From Dyadobacter psychrophilus (GTDB lineage: Bacteria; Bacteroidota; Bacteroidia; Cytophagales; Spirosomataceae), in the NCBI RefSeq assembly GCF_900167945.1, contig NZ_FUZA01000004.1:62001-126000 (forward strand): a DNA stretch of 64,000 nucleotides, in the 5' to 3' direction. This document shows positions 36,211-45,152 of this stretch, piece by piece. Numbering within the stretch: the first letter of the stretch is position 1; every line of letters starts with the position of its first letter. The notes beneath the pieces were generated by a model. It ran no database searches and was not told the DNA's origin. It saw nothing but the letters and a program-made list of their open reading frames with translations. The position numbers were made by a program, and so were the translations under genes.

Positions 36211-37296
36211 ATGAATTTTTTGCGGATCATTAAGATTAGTTTTTTCATTGGAATAACAGCCCTTGCCGCAACCAGCTGCGATAAAAAGCAAACTGCGGAA
36301 GAAAGGAAAGCCGATAGTCTGGCACATTGCATTGCCGATGGCATCCCGTCAAGGGCTTCGGCGATAAAAAACGCTAGTTACATTACCGAAGGAAAGGGCG
36401 ACACAACCGGTATGGCGTGGATTGGCGGAGGTAAATTTCTAATGGGAGCCGACGAGTTTCCGGATTCCCGACCGATGCATGAAGTGACTGTCAATGGCTT
36501 TTATATGGATAAGCACGAAGTGACCAATGCTGAATATGCAGCGTTTGTGAAAGCTACTAATTATAAGACTGTTGCGGAACGGCCCTTAAACCCGGCTGAT
36601 TACCCGGGTGTTCCGGCGGATAAGCTGGTTCCCGGATCGGCGGTTTTTACACCTACACCCACGCGGGTTTCTTTGGATAACCCCTTACAATGGTGGAATT
36701 ATGTCGCAGGCGCAAGCTGGGCGCATCCCGAAGGGCCGTCGTCCTCGATCAAAGGCCGCGAAAATTATCCGGTAACCCACGTTTCTTATGAAGATGCGGC
36801 GGCTTATGCCAAATGGGCCGGCAAACGACTTCCTACCGAAGCGGAGTGGGAGTTTGCCGCGCAAGGTGGCAAAGGCAACCACACTTATTACTGGGGTGAC
36901 GAATTGAAACCCGGAAACAAATGGGTGGCTAACATTTATCAGGGAAGTTTTCCTGACAAAAATACCAAAGAAGATGGTTTCCTGACCGCAGCGCCGGTGG
37001 AAACATTTCCAGCGAATGCATATGGTTTGTTTGATATGGACGGCAATGTTTGGGAATGGTGCGAAGACTTGTACCGCCCGGATTATTATCAAAAAAGCCC
37101 GAAAGAAAACCCCAAAGGCCCGTCGGATAGTTATGATCCCGACGAGCCGGGTGCAGTGAAGCGCGTTCAGCGTGGCGGGTCATTCCTTTGCAGCGACGAC
37201 TATTGTATTCGTTACAAAGCCGGAAGCCGGGGAAAAGGAGAGGTGACGAGCGGCAGCAATAATCTTGGATTTCGCTGTGTCAAGGATAAGATTTAA
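36211..37296 (+). CDS. Formylglycine-generating enzyme (SUMF1 family) lipoprotein
   Basis: FGE oxidises the sulfatase active-site cysteine to formylglycine. The 361-residue product has a lipoprotein signal with Cys23 (ALAATSC). The complete FGE-sulfatase domain includes MAWIGGGKFLMGADEFPDSRP, YPVTHVSYEDAAAYAKWAGKRLPTEAEWEFAA-type segments, DGNVWEWCEDLY and the C-terminal GGSFLCSDDYC...NLGFRC. Both cysteines that bind copper and do the chemistry in true FGE are present (about residues 327 and 332), so it is likely active and not one of the many SUMF1-like non-enzymes. It shares an operon with a Cys-type sulfatase. As a lipoprotein it would act on sulfatase after export. Confidence 0.9.
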   Translation: MNFLRIIKISFFIGITALAATSCDKKQTAEERKADSLAHCIADGIPSRASAIKNASYITEGKGDTTGMAWIGGGKFLMGADEFPDSRPMHEVTVNGFYMDKHEVTNAEYAAFVKATNYKTVAERPLNPADYPGVPADKLVPGSAVFTPTPTRVSLDNPLQWWNYVAGASWAHPEGPSSSIKGRENYPVTHVSYEDAAAYAKWAGKRLPTEAEWEFAAQGGKGNHTYYWGDELKPGNKWVANIYQGSFPDKNTKEDGFLTAAPVETFPANAYGLFDMDGNVWEWCEDLYRPDYYQKSPKENPKGPSDSYDPDEPGAVKRVQRGGSFLCSDDYCIRYKAGSRGKGEVTSGSNNLGFRCVKDKI

Positions 37297-37326
37297 TATT
37301 GGATAAAAGATTTTTCTGAATAAGAT

Positions 37327-37872
37327 ATGCATTTTCTTACCGTTCCAGGACTGGCGAGCTCGGGGCCGCAACATTGGCAGACCATTTGGGAAAAGCAATA
37401 TCCGGACCGTTTTAGCAGAGTACAGCAGCAAAACTGGGACTGGCCGATCAAAGAGGATTGGGTGAACCAACTTCAAACCCAGATAAATAATTTAACCGGT
37501 CCGACCGTTTTAATTGGGCATAGCCTGGGGTGCATTACGATCGCACATTGGGCGCATCAATTTGCTTCTGAGTACATTAAGGGAGCATTATTGGTCGCCC
37601 CGGCAGATGCGGAAATGTCCAAGCGGTTAAACTTTGTTGTAGGTTTCACACCGATCCCCATTAAACCTTTTGACTTTAAATCGGTCGTAGTTGCGAGCAC
37701 TAACGACATGTATGCAACCATAGGCAGATCAAAGGGATTTGCGGCGAACTGGGGCAGTGATTTTATTAATGTGGGCCGGAAGGGACATATCAATGCAGTA
37801 TCAGGTCTGGAAGATTGGGAAGAGGGTAAGGAGATTCTGGAAAGCCTGAGCGGAGTAAAACTTGCTGAATAA
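37327..37872 (+). CDS. RBBP9/YdeN-family alpha/beta hydrolase
   Basis: This 181-residue compact serine hydrolase has the family start FLTVPGLASSGPQHWQTIWEKQYP, nucleophile elbow LIGHSLGCI (Ser about residue 64), an Asp candidate in VVASTNDMY (about 122) and His in KGHINAVSGL (about 152). It is cytoplasmic, without signal. Members hydrolyse small esters, but physiological substrates are unknown. It starts 30 bases after the FGE gene and closes the four-gene sulfatase unit; a functional link to sulfated glycans is only positional. Confidence 0.85.
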   Translation: MHFLTVPGLASSGPQHWQTIWEKQYPDRFSRVQQQNWDWPIKEDWVNQLQTQINNLTGPTVLIGHSLGCITIAHWAHQFASEYIKGALLVAPADAEMSKRLNFVVGFTPIPIKPFDFKSVVVASTNDMYATIGRSKGFAANWGSDFINVGRKGHINAVSGLEDWEEGKEILESLSGVKLAE

Positions 37873-37925
37873 ATTTTACTATATCTTCTTATCTTACAAA
37901 AATAATTTTAACACTTAACAATCGA

Positions 37926-38540
37926 ATGACTATGAAAAAAATGTTTGTTTTCGTTTTTGCGGGTTTGCTGTTCAATGCCGCTGCAATCGCTAACGGTCCT
38001 GATAAAAAAGCTGCAGACAAAACACTTGCAGTTGACACAAAAAGCAGCACAATAACCTGGGGAGCTAAAAAAGTGACGGGAACGCACGCAGGCTCAGTGC
38101 CTGTTGAAAGCGGATCGCTGATCGTCGACGGCGATAAGCTGAAAGGCGGAACGTTTGTAGCAGACGTGAAATCATTGGTTGTTACGGATGTTACCGACAA
38201 GGAAATGAATGGAAAACTGACCGGCCATTTGAAAAGCGATGATTTCTTCTCTGTTGAAAAACATCCGCAGGCTAAGCTGGTTATCTCGTCTGTAACACCA
38301 AAAGGAGGCGATGCTTATGATGTTGTTGGCAAGCTGACCATTAAAGGAATCACTCAGGAAGTTAAATTTCCTGCAACTGTGAAGTCTGATGCTAAAAAAG
38401 TAACAGCTGTTGCAAAGGTGACTGTGGACCGCACCAAGTATGACATTAAATTCCGTTCGGCGAATTTCTTCGAAAACCTGGGAGACAAGGCGATAGATAA
38501 CGATTTCACTTTGGATGTGAATCTGGTTGCTAACAAATAA
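37926..38540 (+). CDS. YceI family periplasmic protein
   Basis: YceI proteins are lipocalin-like barrels that bind long-chain isoprenoids or quinones. The 204-residue precursor has a signal peptide (MKKMFVFVFAGLLFNAAAIA). The domain pattern is standard: STITWGAKKVTGTHAGSVPVESGSLIVDGDKLKGG, LTGHLKSDDFFSVEKHPQAKLV and the ending DNDFTLDVNLVANK. The start may be the ATG at 37926 or two codons later. The gene is preceded by an AT-rich gap and followed by a strong terminator, so it is probably a single unit. Confidence 0.93.
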   Translation: MTMKKMFVFVFAGLLFNAAAIANGPDKKAADKTLAVDTKSSTITWGAKKVTGTHAGSVPVESGSLIVDGDKLKGGTFVADVKSLVVTDVTDKEMNGKLTGHLKSDDFFSVEKHPQAKLVISSVTPKGGDAYDVVGKLTIKGITQEVKFPATVKSDAKKVTAVAKVTVDRTKYDIKFRSANFFENLGDKAIDNDFTLDVNLVANK

Positions 38541-38569
38541 GATAAGGTAATTTTAAGAAAAGTTTGTAT

Positions 38570-38604
38570 AATCCGGCTCGATTCGATCGAGTCGGATTTT
38601 TTTT
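38570..38604 (+). terminator. Intrinsic terminator after yceI-like gene
   Basis: A 13-bp stem (AATCCGGCTCGAT with one G-T pair) and a 3-base loop are followed by eight Ts, about 30 bases after the stop. Confidence 0.9.
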
Positions 38605-38619
38605 AACCCATTTTTATCC

Positions 38620-39765
38620 ATGAAAAAAATATTTACCGGCTTGACCCTGAGCCTGATATTATTTACAGGAAGTGTTTTTGCACAAAAAGAGAACAAGCTT
38701 CCCGACTGGACATTTGGCGGGTTCCAACGTCCAGCTAACGTTAACCCTGTCATCTCCCCGGATTCGACGTCCACATTCTTTTGCCCGATGAATAAAAGGC
38801 AAGTCGATTGGGAATCCAACGACACATTCAACCCTGCTGCAACGATGAAGGATGGAAAAATCGTGGTGTTATATCGCGCAGAAGACAAGGCAGGTCGCGC
38901 AATCGGAAAACGCACTTCCCGCCTGGGTTATGCTGAAAGCGAAGACGGAATTACATTCAAAAGACGCAAAGAGCCCGTTTTATATCCCGCAGAAGACAAT
39001 CAGAAAAAGAACGAATGGCCGGGTGGCTGCGAAGATCCGCGCGTTGCAGTCACTGAGGAGGGGTTATATGTCATCATTTACACGCAATGGAACCAGGACA
39101 AAGCACGGTTGGGCATTGCTACTTCACGGGATTTACTAAAATGGGAAAAACACGGCCCGGCATTTACAAAAGCGTTTAACGGCAAATTCAATGAAATATG
39201 GTCAAAATCCGGTTCCATTGTAACCAAGCTGGTAGGCGATAAGCAGGTGATCGCCAAAATAAATGGCAAATACTGGCTTTATTTTGGCGAGGCAAATGTC
39301 AATCTGGCCTCCTCAACGGATCTTATTAACTGGACGCCGCTTGTAGATAAAAACGAAAATCTCGTTAACCTGATTTCTCCCAGAAAGGGCTTTTTTGATA
39401 GTAACTTAACCGAATGCGGCCCGCCGGCCATTGTTACCGAAAAGGGAATTGTGCTTTTGTATAATGGTAAAAACGACAAGGGCGAGGATGGCGACAAGCG
39501 TTTCACACCCAACAGTTACTGCGCCGGTCAGGTTTTGTTCGATAAAAATGACCCCTCCAAAGTGCTGGCCAGGCTGGATGTGCCATTCTTCCGGCCTATG
39601 GAATCGTTTGAAAAAAGCGGTCAGTATGTTGCCGGGACGGTCTTTATTGAAGGAATGGTGTATTTCAAAAATAAATGGCTCCTATATTACGGCTGCGCCG
39701 ATTCCCGAGTAGGTGTAGCAGTTTACGATCCCAAAACAAAAACTCCCGGCGATCCATTGCCATAA
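38620..39765 (+). CDS. Secreted glycoside hydrolase family 130-like protein
   Basis: This 381-residue precursor has a signal peptide (MKKIFTGLTLSLILFTGSVFAQ). The five-bladed beta-propeller is recognised by FNPAATMKDGKIVVLYRAED, TSRLGYAESEDGITFKR and WPGGCEDPRVAVTEEG, whose Asp is the general acid in GH130. LASSTDLINWTPL and LYYGCADSRVGVAVYD complete the blades. GH130 contains beta-mannoside phosphorylases and beta-1,2-mannosidases. Being exported, this one more probably hydrolyses than phosphorolyses (inference). It would act on mannose-containing glycans in the periplasm. No other mannan genes adjoin. It stands alone between two terminator-bounded genes. Confidence 0.85.
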   Translation: MKKIFTGLTLSLILFTGSVFAQKENKLPDWTFGGFQRPANVNPVISPDSTSTFFCPMNKRQVDWESNDTFNPAATMKDGKIVVLYRAEDKAGRAIGKRTSRLGYAESEDGITFKRRKEPVLYPAEDNQKKNEWPGGCEDPRVAVTEEGLYVIIYTQWNQDKARLGIATSRDLLKWEKHGPAFTKAFNGKFNEIWSKSGSIVTKLVGDKQVIAKINGKYWLYFGEANVNLASSTDLINWTPLVDKNENLVNLISPRKGFFDSNLTECGPPAIVTEKGIVLLYNGKNDKGEDGDKRFTPNSYCAGQVLFDKNDPSKVLARLDVPFFRPMESFEKSGQYVAGTVFIEGMVYFKNKWLLYYGCADSRVGVAVYDPKTKTPGDPLP

Positions 39766-39893
39766 ACGACAAGTCGCAGCGCGACGTAATCTTGGTAGCA
39801 AAAGAACAGCCTTTGTAATGTTTAATTTTTGCTGTTCGATCGATTGGAATTTCAAGGGCGTATATGAGTAATAAATAAACAAACTTATTACCT

Positions 39894-40448
39894 ATGAAAA
39901 CGTCGATGAAATTTACAAGCTTTTTTGCAGTGGCTTTAATGACTGCTTTTAGTGCATTTGCGCAGGAAAAAACTAAAATGGTGGGTGGAGCAGAAATGTA
40001 TCCAAACAAAAACATCATTGAAAACGCAGTCAATTCCAAAGATCATACAACGCTGGTTGCAGCAGTAAAAGCGGCCGGTTTGGTAGAAACATTGTCAGGA
40101 ACAGGTCCTTTCACGGTTTTTGCACCTGTTAATGCAGCGTTTGATGCATTGCCAGCAGGAACAGTGGACAATTTATTGAAACCGGAAAACAAGGCAACAT
40201 TGACTTCGGTTTTGACTTACCATGTTATCCCTGGAAAAGTTGATTCTAAATCAGTTGCAAAAATGATTAAGGACGGCAACGGAAAAGCAATGGCAAAAAC
40301 AGCGCAGGGAGCTGAGCTGACTTTCTCCATGGACGGAAAGGACCTGATCGTTACGGACGCAAAAGGCAACAAAGGAAAAGTAACCATTGCGGATGTTTAT
40401 CAATCCAATGGTGTAATTCATGTAGTTGACAAAGTTTTAATGCCTTAA
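39894..40448 (+). CDS. Secreted fasciclin-domain protein
   Basis: This 184-residue precursor has a signal peptide (FFAVALMTAFSAFAQ) and one FAS1 domain: TTLVAAVKAAGLVETLSGTGPFTVFAPVNAAFDALPAG (H1 motif region), TSVLTYHVIPGKV (YH motif) and SNGVIHVVDKVLMP (H2). FAS1 proteins act in adhesion or matrix binding. It is a single-domain form, common in Cytophagales. The ATG at 39894 is followed by a second ATG four codons on. A terminator follows. Confidence 0.93.
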   Translation: MKTSMKFTSFFAVALMTAFSAFAQEKTKMVGGAEMYPNKNIIENAVNSKDHTTLVAAVKAAGLVETLSGTGPFTVFAPVNAAFDALPAGTVDNLLKPENKATLTSVLTYHVIPGKVDSKSVAKMIKDGNGKAMAKTAQGAELTFSMDGKDLIVTDAKGNKGKVTIADVYQSNGVIHVVDKVLMP

Positions 40449-40493
40449 TGAATTGAGTTTTGTGAGTTTGGTTGTGTAGAGTGGTTGTGATGT

Positions 40494-40526
40494 GGCGGGA
40501 GAGCTTAGGCTTTCCCGCCTTTTTTG
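40494..40526 (+). terminator. Intrinsic terminator after fasciclin gene
   Basis: An 11-bp stem (GGCGGGAGAGC with GCTTTCCCGCC, one G-T pair) and a 4-base loop are followed by TTTTTT. It isolates the fasciclin gene from the sugar island that starts at 40683. Confidence 0.87.
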
Positions 40527-40682
40527 TGTGCAATGCAGGTTAGTACAGGATAGTCCCACGGATAATTTTAGGAATTTTTGGATATTATTTTCTGCTTTTT
40601 TAAGAGTAGTTATCTAAAAATTGCCGTTGTTGTAAGGGAAGCAATTGTTTCAGAAGTCACTAAACCTATAAATACATTCCAA

Positions 40683-41447
40683 ATGAATTCCAGATTTATC
40701 AGCGCCGGACTTATGCTGGCTGTTTTATTGACCATCGGAAGCCAGATTTCATGCGTGGCCCAGAAGAAAGAGAAAGGCTACGTATCCATTTTTGATGGCA
40801 AATCATTAAAAGGATGGGACGGTGATCCTAAATACTGGAGAGTGGAGAATGGGAACCTGGTAGGAGAAATCACACCTGAAACCCTTTTAAAAACAAATTC
40901 TTTCATCATATGGAAAGGCGGCGAGCCAGCAGATTTTGAATTGAAAGGTTCGGTAAAAATTGCAACAGCCGGGAATTCAGGAATTAATTACAGAAGCGAG
41001 CAATTAACGGACGTTCCTTTTGCATTGAAAGGTTACCAGGCCGATATTGATGGAAAAAACAATTATACTGGTCAGAATTACGAGGAGCGCAAAAGAACAA
41101 CCCTCGCATATCGTGGCCAGAAAACAACAATTAAGCCTTACACAGGAGAAAATACACCGGAAGCTGTTCGTTCAGGAGTTAAAGGTAATGCGTGGACAGG
41201 TTTGGAAGTGACTGGTTCACTGGGAAGCTCAGATTCACTGAAAACGCTGATCAAAAGCGAAGACTGGAACGAATTTCACATTATCGCCAAAGGAAACCGT
41301 CTGCAACATTACATAAATGGTGTTTTGATGAGCGACGTGACGGATAATGATACGGTCAATGGCAAAAAAAGCGGGTTACTTGGCGTGCAGGTTCACGTTG
41401 GGCCTCCGATGAAGGTTGAGTATAAAAATTTGAGAATCAAACAATAG
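40683..41447 (+). CDS. DUF1080 (3-keto-disaccharide hydrolase-type) exported protein
   Basis: This jelly-roll domain has the family opening GYVSIFDGKSLKGWDGDPKYWRVENGNLVGEI (split here: FDGKSLKGWDGD and WRVENGNLVGE). SGINYRSEQ (about residue 100), HIIAKGNRLQHYINGVLMSDVTDND and the closing VEYKNLRIKQ follow. The start was placed at 40683 (MNSRFISAGLMLAVLLTIG), which is a signal peptide; an ATG at 40578 would add 35 residues of doubtful nature. The mature protein is periplasmic. Some DUF1080 members are now known to cleave 3-keto glycosides, which fits the oxidoreductases and ThuA protein that follow. It is the first gene of the island. Confidence 0.87.
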   Translation: MNSRFISAGLMLAVLLTIGSQISCVAQKKEKGYVSIFDGKSLKGWDGDPKYWRVENGNLVGEITPETLLKTNSFIIWKGGEPADFELKGSVKIATAGNSGINYRSEQLTDVPFALKGYQADIDGKNNYTGQNYEERKRTTLAYRGQKTTIKPYTGENTPEAVRSGVKGNAWTGLEVTGSLGSSDSLKTLIKSEDWNEFHIIAKGNRLQHYINGVLMSDVTDNDTVNGKKSGLLGVQVHVGPPMKVEYKNLRIKQ

Positions 41448-41483
41448 CATGAATGCCAATAATTTGGCACGAATTATAGTAAA

Positions 41484-42335
41484 ATGAATAAAATAGGATT
41501 CAATGTGCTTGCCTGGACGGCGGCGGTTTCTGATGATCTTTTTCCCATTCTGGACCGGTTAAAAAGGATCGGTTATGACGGGGCGGAGTTTTACCTGGGC
41601 CCTCAGGAATCAGCTGCGTATCAGCGTGTAGGCAATTACACCAAAGATATCGGGCTGGAAACGACAGCTGTAATGACGCTCGGCGCGGATGAAAACCCTG
41701 TAAGTGAGTCGGTGGAAATCAGGCAAAGGGCTTTGGATAAAATAAAATGGGCTGTGGACAGGGCGCACGATCTGAATGCCAAAGTGATCTGCGGGCCATT
41801 TCACTCCGCACATACGGTATTTGTAAATCGCCCCGCGCTGGATCAGGAATATGCATTGGCCGGTGAGGTTTTGAATGCCGCTGCTGAATATGCAGCGCAA
41901 GCCAACATAACATTTGCATTGGAAGCCCTGAACCGTTTTGAATGTTATTTGTGCAACACCATGGAGCAATTGCTCAAACTCGTGAAAGCGGCAGATCATC
42001 CCAATGTGCGCGCCATGTTTGACACGCATCATTCCAATATCGAAGAGAAAAAGTACGCAACTGCGCTTCAAACCATTGCTCCTGTGCTCGCCCACGTGCA
42101 TATCAGCGAAAACGACCGCGGGACACCCGGCGACGGACAAGTGCTTTGGGACGATGCTTTTTCATCTTTGGCTGCGATCAAATATCAGGGTTGGCTTACC
42201 ATAGAAGCGTTTTCAAGGAACGACCCGGATTTCGCCAATGCAATCGGGGTTTGGCGGGAGTTTTCAGATCCGTGGGACATTGCTGAAAACGGCTACAAGT
42301 TTATCCGAGAAATGAGCCTCAAACACGGCCTTTGA
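41484..42335 (+). CDS. Sugar phosphate isomerase/epimerase-type TIM barrel (ketose 3-epimerase-like)
   Basis: This 283-residue cytoplasmic AP-endonuclease-2-type barrel has the metal site of the D-tagatose/D-psicose 3-epimerase group: Glu in TFALEALNRFECY (about residue 147), Asp-x-His in AMFDTHHSN (about 176-178), His in HVHISENDRGTPGDG (about 202) and Glu in WLTIEAFSRN (about 236). The ENDRGTPGxG loop is characteristic of ketose 3-epimerases. It lacks a signal. It follows DUF1080 by 36 bases and precedes the ThuA gene by 25. In the island it could epimerise or isomerise a keto sugar; the substrate is not known. Confidence 0.87.
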   Translation: MNKIGFNVLAWTAAVSDDLFPILDRLKRIGYDGAEFYLGPQESAAYQRVGNYTKDIGLETTAVMTLGADENPVSESVEIRQRALDKIKWAVDRAHDLNAKVICGPFHSAHTVFVNRPALDQEYALAGEVLNAAAEYAAQANITFALEALNRFECYLCNTMEQLLKLVKAADHPNVRAMFDTHHSNIEEKKYATALQTIAPVLAHVHISENDRGTPGDGQVLWDDAFSSLAAIKYQGWLTIEAFSRNDPDFANAIGVWREFSDPWDIAENGYKFIREMSLKHGL

Positions 42336-42360
42336 TCACTCCCAACATTATTCCCGAACC

Positions 42361-43428
42361 ATGCAAAAAACCTTGAAACCATTGCTGTTGATCGGCATTG
42401 TTACATTAATATTCATTTTTAAATCGGTAACTGGTTATGCGCAGGGCGATGACGCCAGCAAATACCGTGTTGTTTACAAAGGCGATAAAGGGCCGGGCGT
42501 TGGCAAAAACATCGTTTTCATCGCCACTGACCACGAATACAGAGGCGAAGAATCACTGCCTGCACTGGCGAGAATCCTGGCCAAACGTTACGGTTTCAAT
42601 TGCACCGTCGTGTATGCACTGGACTCAGCCGGCAACATTTTCCCGGGTGGCTCCAACATTAAAGGCCTCGATGTCCTGGACAAAGCTGATCTGCTCGTGA
42701 TGTTCATGCGCTTCGCCAACTTTCCGGACGCGGAAATGCAGCATATCGATAATTACATCAGACGCGGTGGTCCGGTAGTAGGGTTCCGCACATCCACCCA
42801 CGCTTTTGAAATTAAAAATAATCCCAAATGGGCGCATTACGGCTGGGATTATAAAGGGGAAAAGACAAACTGGAAAGATGGTTTCGGAGAATATGTGCTG
42901 GGCGAAACCTGGGTGTCACATTACGGGACCAACCACAAGCAATCCTCCAAAATCATTATTGAAAAATCACAGGAATCGCACCCGATCATGCGAGGCGTGA
43001 AAGATATGTGGGTGCAGTCAGGCGGATACACGGCCGAGCCAAAAGGAACGGTGCTCGCAAGGGGCCAGGTGCTTAACGGCATGACCGCCACTTCCGAGCC
43101 GGATAAAACCAAAGAACTGCTTCCGGTTGCCTGGATACGGGATTATCAAATTGACTCGGGCAAGAAAGGCAGAGCTTTTGCAACCACGCACGGCGCTTCC
43201 GAAGATCTGTTAAATGACGGCTTCCGGAGAATGGTGTTGAATGCAACTTTCTGGGCTTTGGGCATGGAAAAGGATATTAAGGCTGATAATGACATTGCAT
43301 TTGTCGGTCCATATAAACCTACAACATTCAATTTCAGCGGATACAAAGCGAATGTAAAGCCTTCTGATCTGGCCGGTTGGGACTCGTTCATTATGCCGGG
43401 AGAGATCGTCAAAAAGAAGCAGAAATAG
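42361..43428 (+). CDS. Exported ThuA-domain protein
   Basis: This 355-residue precursor has a signal peptide (LLLIGIVTLIFIFKSVTGYAQ). The ThuA-like glutamine-amidotransferase fold has the segments GKNIVFIATDHEYRGEESLPALARIL (about residues 47-72), LVMFMRFANFPDAEMQHIDNYIRRGGPVVGFRTSTHAF and the late AFATTHGASEDLLNDGFRRMVLNATFWALGM. The class-I amidotransferase Cys is not evident, as is usual for ThuA. ThuA proteins take part in trehalose/3-keto-disaccharide catabolism. Its place between two isomerases and near Gfo/Idh/MocA genes supports a keto-glycoside route. It is periplasmic by its signal. Confidence 0.87.
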   Translation: MQKTLKPLLLIGIVTLIFIFKSVTGYAQGDDASKYRVVYKGDKGPGVGKNIVFIATDHEYRGEESLPALARILAKRYGFNCTVVYALDSAGNIFPGGSNIKGLDVLDKADLLVMFMRFANFPDAEMQHIDNYIRRGGPVVGFRTSTHAFEIKNNPKWAHYGWDYKGEKTNWKDGFGEYVLGETWVSHYGTNHKQSSKIIIEKSQESHPIMRGVKDMWVQSGGYTAEPKGTVLARGQVLNGMTATSEPDKTKELLPVAWIRDYQIDSGKKGRAFATTHGASEDLLNDGFRRMVLNATFWALGMEKDIKADNDIAFVGPYKPTTFNFSGYKANVKPSDLAGWDSFIMPGEIVKKKQK

Positions 43429-43465
43429 TTTTGGTAAAACTATAGTATCAATAAAAAGCATTTAA

Positions 43466-44293
43466 ATGTCTCAGACACTTCCAGTTCGCTTCGGATCAGA
43501 GGTTTACACCTGGTTTATGAGCAACAGCGGACAAACACATCAAGGTCGGTTGGGCCACATGATTGAAGTCATTGCAAAGGCCGGATTCACCGGGATTCAG
43601 CCCATTTTTACCTGGATGGGTGATTTAATTGATCCGGATAAGCTGGAAGCCAAGTTGGACGAACAAGGCATTGAGCTCGCTGCATTGGCATTAGCATTGG
43701 ATTGGAATGAGGCAGAAGAGACCGAACGTGAGCGCGAAGTGGCGGATCATGCTATTAGAGTCTTGCAACGGTTTCCAGGAGCCGTGCTGAACACAGTCCA
43801 GATTCCAACAGGTCGTCACGATTTAGCTGAACGCCAAAAACGCCTTGTCAACATTGTGAACACGGTTTCGAGACGTGCCGCTGAAAAAGGCGTTCCTTGC
43901 AGTTATCACCCAAATTCACCACACACATCCATTATCCGCACCGCCGAAGACTATAAGATCGTGCTGGAATCACTCGATTCCTCGGTAACTGGCTGGACGC
44001 CGGATGTAGGCCACATTATCAATGGTGATATGGATCCGTTGGCCAAAATGAAAGAATATCAATCGCTCATTAACCACGTTCATTTTAAAGATTGGGACGG
44101 AAATCCTGAATTCACATTAATGGGTAAAGGCAAAGTGGACCTTCTGGGTGTAACGCAATGGCTAAAAGATATTAATTACAGCGGTTGGATTATTTGTGAA
44201 GATGAAGGAAAAGAAGCACTGGAAGATCCGGATTTTGTCACGACGCACGATGGTAACTGGATCCAGAATGATTTGATCCCAGCATTAAAATAA
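43466..44293 (+). CDS. Sugar phosphate isomerase/epimerase-type TIM barrel
   Basis: This 275-residue cytoplasmic barrel belongs to the xylose-isomerase-like/IolE superfamily. Likely metal ligands are in TPDVGHIINGDMDP (Asp and His, about 173-176), NHVHFKDWDGNPEF (His about 199) and WIICEDEGKEAL (Glu about 240). SYHPNSPHTS (about 145) adds a substrate-side His. The HVHFKD pattern is also seen in inosose dehydratase and in enzymes that process 3-keto sugars. It differs clearly from the barrel at 41484, so the two are not simple duplicates. It lies 38 bases after ThuA and 8 before the hydrolase. Confidence 0.86.
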   Translation: MSQTLPVRFGSEVYTWFMSNSGQTHQGRLGHMIEVIAKAGFTGIQPIFTWMGDLIDPDKLEAKLDEQGIELAALALALDWNEAEETEREREVADHAIRVLQRFPGAVLNTVQIPTGRHDLAERQKRLVNIVNTVSRRAAEKGVPCSYHPNSPHTSIIRTAEDYKIVLESLDSSVTGWTPDVGHIINGDMDPLAKMKEYQSLINHVHFKDWDGNPEFTLMGKGKVDLLGVTQWLKDINYSGWIICEDEGKEALEDPDFVTTHDGNWIQNDLIPALK

Positions 44294-44300
44294 TCCAGCC

Positions 44301-45107
44301 ATGCCAACGATAAAAACCAACGGAATAAACATGTATTATGAAGAAAGAGGCTCGGGAGAGCCGCTTCTGCTGATCATGGGCATTACCGCGCCTGGGGCAG
44401 TCTGGAATGTACATGTGGCCGATTGGAAACATCATTTTCGTTGCATTATAGGTGATAACAGAGGTGTTGGACAAACGGATAAACCCACAGGTGCATATAC
44501 AAGTGAGCAGATGGCCGACGATTATGCCGGGTTGCTGGACTCGCTGGAATTGGAAAATGTGCATGTTGTAGGCTGTTCGATGGGGAGCACGATTGCGCAG
44601 CAACTCGCAATCAGGCATCCAAAAAAAGTAAAGTCTTTGGTGCTAATGTGTCCCTGGGCGCGCTGCGATGCTTATGCGAAAGGATTGTTCCGGCATATCA
44701 TGAACAGCAAGGCCAGGTTCAGGCCGGAGGAATTCAGCTTATACATGCAGTTATTGATCTTTTCAAAAGCATCCTGGGATGATCCCAAAAAACATGAAGA
44801 GCTTGAATTGGGCAGAAAACAGGATGCTGTAAATCCTTTTCCGCAGCCATTGCACGGACTTGAAGGCCAGGCAGCAGCTTGTATCAATCACAATGCGCTT
44901 GCTGACTTGGGCAGAATAGAAAAGCCAACATTGGTGATCGGAGGAAAGGAAGACATTTTCACACCGGTTTGGATGGCAGAAGAAGTTGCAAATGGAATTC
45001 CGGACGCAGAACTATTTTTATATGAGAAGCTCGGACACGCATTTCATTTTGAAAATACGGACGATTTTAACCTGAGAGTGAGGGATTTTCTTTCAAAAAC
45101 ACATTAA
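44301..45107 (+). CDS. Alpha/beta hydrolase (lactonase/esterase-like)
   Basis: This 268-residue cytoplasmic hydrolase has the pattern INMYYEERGSGEPLLLIMG, oxyanion region, the nucleophile in VVGCSMGSTIAQQLA (Ser about residue 95), Asp in GGKEDIFTPVWMAEEV (about 215) and His in EKLGHAFHFENTDDF (about 246). It resembles 3-oxoadipate enol-lactonases and related small-ester hydrolases. In a sugar-oxidation island a lactonase that opens an aldonolactone is an attractive role, but this is inference. It lies 8 bases after the isomerase gene and is therefore in the same operon. Confidence 0.88.
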   Translation: MPTIKTNGINMYYEERGSGEPLLLIMGITAPGAVWNVHVADWKHHFRCIIGDNRGVGQTDKPTGAYTSEQMADDYAGLLDSLELENVHVVGCSMGSTIAQQLAIRHPKKVKSLVLMCPWARCDAYAKGLFRHIMNSKARFRPEEFSLYMQLLIFSKASWDDPKKHEELELGRKQDAVNPFPQPLHGLEGQAAACINHNALADLGRIEKPTLVIGGKEDIFTPVWMAEEVANGIPDAELFLYEKLGHAFHFENTDDFNLRVRDFLSKTH

Positions 45108-45152
45108 AACAAGGTCTTTAAAGCCTTTTTTATTTCTGAATTGACATTATAA

